Positions 22,562 through 25,604 of a stretch of 25,604 bases of DNA are shown here, piece after piece. Where the stretch lies: assembly GCA_964610175.1 (NCBI GenBank), contig CAZSVE010000043.1, forward strand, positions 1-25,604, read 5' to 3'. Below the pieces are notes generated by a model. It did no database searches, was not told where the DNA came from, and saw only the letters and a list, made by a program, of their open reading frames with translations. Numbering within the stretch: position 1 is the stretch's first letter; each line of letters opens with the position of its first letter. Source of the stretch: CAZSVE01 sp964610175. GTDB lineage: Bacteria > Pseudomonadota > Gammaproteobacteria > HK1. Both the position numbers and the translations under genes were made by a program.

Positions 22562-23389
22562 ATGTTGAAACTAACCGAAAGAACCGAGCCGGTGGTATGG
22601 TCGAAAGGGATCCATACCCCCCTGAATGCCCGGCAGCTCGATGATTATGAGCGGCAGGGATATCTATTCATTGAAGATTTCTTCGCGATACAGGAAGTGG
22701 ATGATTTGAATGAACGCACCCGGATGATAGCGGATAGGCGCCCGGAGAATGCTATCTTCGAATCCCAGGATGGCGAGCTGCGTTTTTTGCTTGGTATTCA
22801 CAATGACGATCTTTTCAAAAAGTATGCCAGAAACCGATTTATCGTTGATGCCGCGAGGCAGATTCTGGATGCGGATGTCTATATCTATCAATCCAAGGTG
22901 GTACCGAAGGGGGCCTTTCTCGGTAAAGAGATACCATTTCATAGCGATTATGATGTCTGGCATCATGTGGATGGATTGCCTGCCCCGAGGATTATGAATG
23001 CCGCCATCTTCCTGACCGACCAGGAGATATTCAATGGGGCATTGATGGTCGTCCCGGGGTCGCACAAGTATTTCCTGCGGGTACATAGACACCGGATTCC
23101 CGGCGATAAGGATAAATTCCACATTGCCGATCTGAGGCGGCGACGGCAGGATAGGATCGATCGGGAGGAATTCAGGATGATTGTGAAGCAAAATGGTTTC
23201 GATTGTCTGACCGGTCCAAAGGGGAGCATATTATTTTGGGATGCGAATCTCATTCATGGTTCGACGAATAATATCTCCCCTTTCGAAAGAAGCATGTTGT
23301 ATTTCACTTACAATCGAATCACCAATAAGCCTGCCAATCCGGTAAGACCGGGCTTCATGGTGGATAGAGATCATGAAGTCATCGGGTAG
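22562..23389 (+). CDS. EctD-like Fe(II)/2-oxoglutarate dioxygenase (PhyH family)
   Basis: The 275-aa product resembles ectoine hydroxylase along its length. It has VYIYQSKV, GKEIPFHSDYDVWHHVDGLP (the iron-binding His127 and Asp129, followed by the EctD-type WH.VDG.P), NGALMVVPGSHKYF, and LIHGSTNNISPFERS, with the distal His232 and Arg243 for 2-oxoglutarate. The fit suggests hydroxylation of ectoine or a similar small osmolyte or amino-acid-like substrate. However, ectABC are not in the window and several EctD consensus residues differ (for example SKVVPKGAF instead of SRINYKPGF). The start is the ATG at 22562, ten bases after GAGGTG; an in-frame TTG two codons earlier is less likely. Confidence 0.85.
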   Translation: MLKLTERTEPVVWSKGIHTPLNARQLDDYERQGYLFIEDFFAIQEVDDLNERTRMIADRRPENAIFESQDGELRFLLGIHNDDLFKKYARNRFIVDAARQILDADVYIYQSKVVPKGAFLGKEIPFHSDYDVWHHVDGLPAPRIMNAAIFLTDQEIFNGALMVVPGSHKYFLRVHRHRIPGDKDKFHIADLRRRRQDRIDREEFRMIVKQNGFDCLTGPKGSILFWDANLIHGSTNNISPFERSMLYFTYNRITNKPANPVRPGFMVDRDHEVIG

Positions 23390-23443
23390 GTATTGTCGGG
23401 CGGGTACATGGAGGGATGAGATTATTGGAAACTTGCTCCATTC

Positions 23444-23464
23444 ATTCGTGAAGCGAATTTTTAT
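23444..23464 (+). terminator. Possible weak terminator
   Basis: ATTCG and CGAAT (23444-23448, 23454-23458) form a short stem, and the sequence then reads TTTTTATCTT. It lies 55 bases after the dioxygenase stop. The stem is only five base pairs, so this is tentative. Confidence 0.3.
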
Positions 23465-23506
23465 CTTAAGAGCGTATTCGTTTGTGCCGGAACTTTTACC
23501 ATTCGT

Positions 23507-25444
23507 TCATGGGTTGTCCAAATGGCTGGCTGTCGCCGGTCGTGATTTGTCCGATATGGATTTCCACCTCGTCGGACTTGGGGTGAGGCGAGACCATAAT
23601 GTGGATATTCGGCGAAAGATTTTTCTGTGGAATAGCCAACACAATACCAGGCTGTGTGGCTCTTCTATTCCGGTGATGAGGTATTTCCAAATCGATGGGT
23701 CACTCGATATCACTTCCTGCGTGTATCGCGCCTGAACGGTGCCACAGAACAATATCTGATCGTTTTCACGCAGGATCTCGGTTCCCTTTGGGAAAACGGT
23801 AGTTTGCTGCCATCTTTTGAGCGCCAAAGGGACGCAGGCGATGTTGTGGTTTCGGTCCGCCGGATTACGCATGATATCGTCGAGTTTCCAATGGAAGCCG
23901 GGGTCTCCGGGGTCCCCCGATAGCGGATGGATTTTTCGGCACTTCCGGCGTGAATTGCCGGGTATTTCCTTCCTCGATAATAACTCCGCGTCTTGCGAAA
24001 CCGCGCCGGATAGCGATTCTTTTCTGTATACCATGTCATGGGATATTGCGGTTGTCCATAATTCCGGGCGCTCGGATCCGACGGTTTCCTTCAGACGATG
24101 AATGGTGTCCAGTACGATCTTGCCACGCATATCGTGTATCTGGTTCAAAAAGGCATCGATCATTGGCGAGAGCAGCATCAGTAGGATTTTGCGCGCGATG
24201 ACGAGGGCAGGTTGCATGATGAGGTCGGCCTTGGACGCCTGAAAAGCGGCATCGTCGTCGCGTCTGTTCTGGCGCACCAGCGTGAAGATGCCTGGGTTCG
24301 ACATCTTTGCATTGATGAGGATACCGAGGTTGTTCGAGTCACTGTTGGTTGCCATGACGATTCCCGCCGCGTGCTCGACACCGGCGGTGTGCAAGGTGCG
24401 CGCATTGACGTGCCCCAGGATTCGGCCCTCCGGTGCCCGTTTTTTCTCCGGATCGGGGTCGATTACGACGGTTGGAACGCCTCGCTCTCGCAATGCCCGC
24501 TCCAGTTGCTGTCCCATCCGACCGAAACCGCACACGATCCAATTTCCTTTGGGCGGACGCACCGGTTTTATGGGGTCTGTGTCGGGTGCCCCCGCCAACC
24601 ATTCGCCGAGCGCATATACCGATGGCCGGTGCAGTGCGATACTCAACTGGTTGGCGAAGATCTCGAAGGGATTGACGATGGTTACTCCCTTCAGGGTTTC
24701 GAGGAATTCTTCTTCCACTTCCGAGGTGGAACGGCAGATTACCCGCACGGATGGGTTGATGAGGTGCGCCATGATGACGATTTTTCGATTGATCCCTTCA
24801 TCGTTGGTTATCGCAATGACGCCTCGACAATTGGGTTGTTCCAACCCGGCGGTGATCAAATTGCGTGGCACGCCGGCATCGGCCACCAGTCCTGGTACGG
24901 TAACGGGGTACTCGCGAAGGTGTAGCGCCTGAATCCGATTGGCGTCTTGGTCGATGACGGTGGCGCTGTAGCCGGCGTCGACGAACCCACGGGTCAGCAG
25001 ACTACCCGTATCGCCAAAACCGCATACGATGAAAAACGGTTCTTGAATGCGGTTTACGTTGATTGAAAATCTACGCTTTTGAACGGCGCTTCTGAAATGC
25101 TGGTTTTGCAACAGCCCGATGATGGAGCCGATGGCGTATAGCCAGGCAATGACGCTCGTGAACAGGGAAAAGATGGCCCATAGACGTTGTGCATCGCTGA
25201 ATTGTCCCGGAATTTCGCCGAAACCGGTGGTGGTCGCCGTGTAGGTGAGAAAATATACCGCATGGAAAAAATTCATCCGCGTCGACTCGCCGTTTGCATC
25301 CGGCAGCCCGGGTATGAGCACCATTCCGATGACGGTGATTCCAGAAACCGCAATCAGAAAAAGCAAAGGGTTTCGCATGGAACGCAAAACAATGGCGCTG
25401 ACCCGCTCGAGATCCGAGCTCCAAACGTCGTAACTTGTAATCAT
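23507..25444 (-). CDS. Potassium channel protein with two RCK (TrkA-N) domains
   Basis: The 645-aa product has two membrane helices (about residues 25-47 and 88-112) around a pore loop, FFHAVYFLTYTATTTGFGEI, whose TTTGFGE takes the place of the usual selectivity filter TVGYGD. Two Rossmann-type RCK domains follow: FFIVCGFGDTGSLL with VIDQD (about 137-166) and NWIVCGFGRMGQQL with VVIDPD (about 301-330). TrkA-C-like segments follow each. Such proteins form K+ channels or K+-gated regulators controlled by nucleotide or ion binding to the RCK ring. The tail after GIEEPHSLVLCWLFHRKI is about 35 residues longer than I expect and basic. ATG 25444 gives a sensible N-terminus, but its ribosome binding site is weak. 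The gene converges with the dioxygenase gene. Confidence 0.88.
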   Translation of the reverse strand: MITSYDVWSSDLERVSAIVLRSMRNPLLFLIAVSGITVIGMVLIPGLPDANGESTRMNFFHAVYFLTYTATTTGFGEIPGQFSDAQRLWAIFSLFTSVIAWLYAIGSIIGLLQNQHFRSAVQKRRFSINVNRIQEPFFIVCGFGDTGSLLTRGFVDAGYSATVIDQDANRIQALHLREYPVTVPGLVADAGVPRNLITAGLEQPNCRGVIAITNDEGINRKIVIMAHLINPSVRVICRSTSEVEEEFLETLKGVTIVNPFEIFANQLSIALHRPSVYALGEWLAGAPDTDPIKPVRPPKGNWIVCGFGRMGQQLERALRERGVPTVVIDPDPEKKRAPEGRILGHVNARTLHTAGVEHAAGIVMATNSDSNNLGILINAKMSNPGIFTLVRQNRRDDDAAFQASKADLIMQPALVIARKILLMLLSPMIDAFLNQIHDMRGKIVLDTIHRLKETVGSERPELWTTAISHDMVYRKESLSGAVSQDAELLSRKEIPGNSRRKCRKIHPLSGDPGDPGFHWKLDDIMRNPADRNHNIACVPLALKRWQQTTVFPKGTEILRENDQILFCGTVQARYTQEVISSDPSIWKYLITGIEEPHSLVLCWLFHRKIFRRISTLWSRLTPSPTRWKSISDKSRPATASHLDNP

Positions 25445-25604
25445 TGTTGGTAGTACCGATGTTCAGAAATCATGATGTTTTGAGAACATGTTAACGCTCC
25501 GCGCCAAGACTGAAGCGGGATGGGTCTTGGCATGCGCACCGATTTTCTCGGAGGCTATTCATCAAATCGTGTGGGTAATGTGATTTTAATAACCAAGTAA
25601 ACTC
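25445..25604. other. Upstream region of the channel gene, no gene seen
   Basis: About 160 bases to the window edge hold no supported coding sequence. It should contain the promoter of the minus-strand channel gene. I cannot name a specific site. Confidence 0.4.

Noticed and set aside
1..25604. tRNA or rRNA genes
   Set aside because: No cloverleaf-like or rRNA-like conserved segment was noticed on either strand, although this was by eye only.

Overview
The window looks like part of a gammaproteobacterial chromosome. Housekeeping genes (nadE, guaB, leuD, queG, an AsmA-type protein) are mostly GC-rich and tightly coded. The spaces between them hold several families of short palindromic or terminal-inverted-repeat elements and remnants of mobile or accessory modules. 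The gene content (queG, AsmA, a 2-oxoacid:ferredoxin oxidoreductase subunit, a class III-like PHA synthase relative, an EctD-like dioxygenase) and the repeat types would suit a Chromatiales-like, possibly sulfur-oxidising, lineage. That assignment is inference; no rRNA or tRNA gene is visible to anchor it.

Layout. Positions 1-1112 are an AT-rich patch with three closely packed small genes of unknown function (44 aa, 65 aa and a gene interrupted by an in-frame TAG), closed by a strong terminator. nadE follows (1541-3301), then an inverted-repeat element, a secreted MAM-domain protein whose 3' part has different base composition, a second copy of the element, a palindromic repeat and a frameshifted addiction-module antitoxin (4541-4920). 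An AlbA_2/ATPase gene and a ParA-like ATPase gene overlap by ATGA (4952-7137). They are followed by yjbQ and a 2-oxoacid:ferredoxin oxidoreductase beta subunit gene.

The most unusual region is 8784-13722. A TIR-domain protein carries an ATPase-like domain that has lost its P-loop lysine. Next to it is a membrane-spanning protein with two near-identical WD40 units, an Ig-like probable periplasmic part and an intact AAA/STAND-type ATPase with a winged-helix end. The two ATPase regions align with each other, so the pair looks like an active and an inactive paralogue with a TIR effector: a candidate NAD-depleting sensing or defence module. The coding sequence of the membrane protein also carries two MITE-like repeats, in opposite orientation, and one palindromic repeat, all read in frame.

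From 13747 to 20832 all genes are on the minus strand: a hotdog thioesterase, leuD, an AsmA-family protein, a PhaC-like protein with a Cys nucleophile, and guaB. Two roughly 80-bp inverted-repeat elements lie between them. queG diverges from the thioesterase gene with overlapping start codons and carries an Asp-rich repetitive insertion. The window ends with an EctD-like Fe(II)/2-oxoglutarate dioxygenase gene convergent with a two-RCK potassium channel gene.
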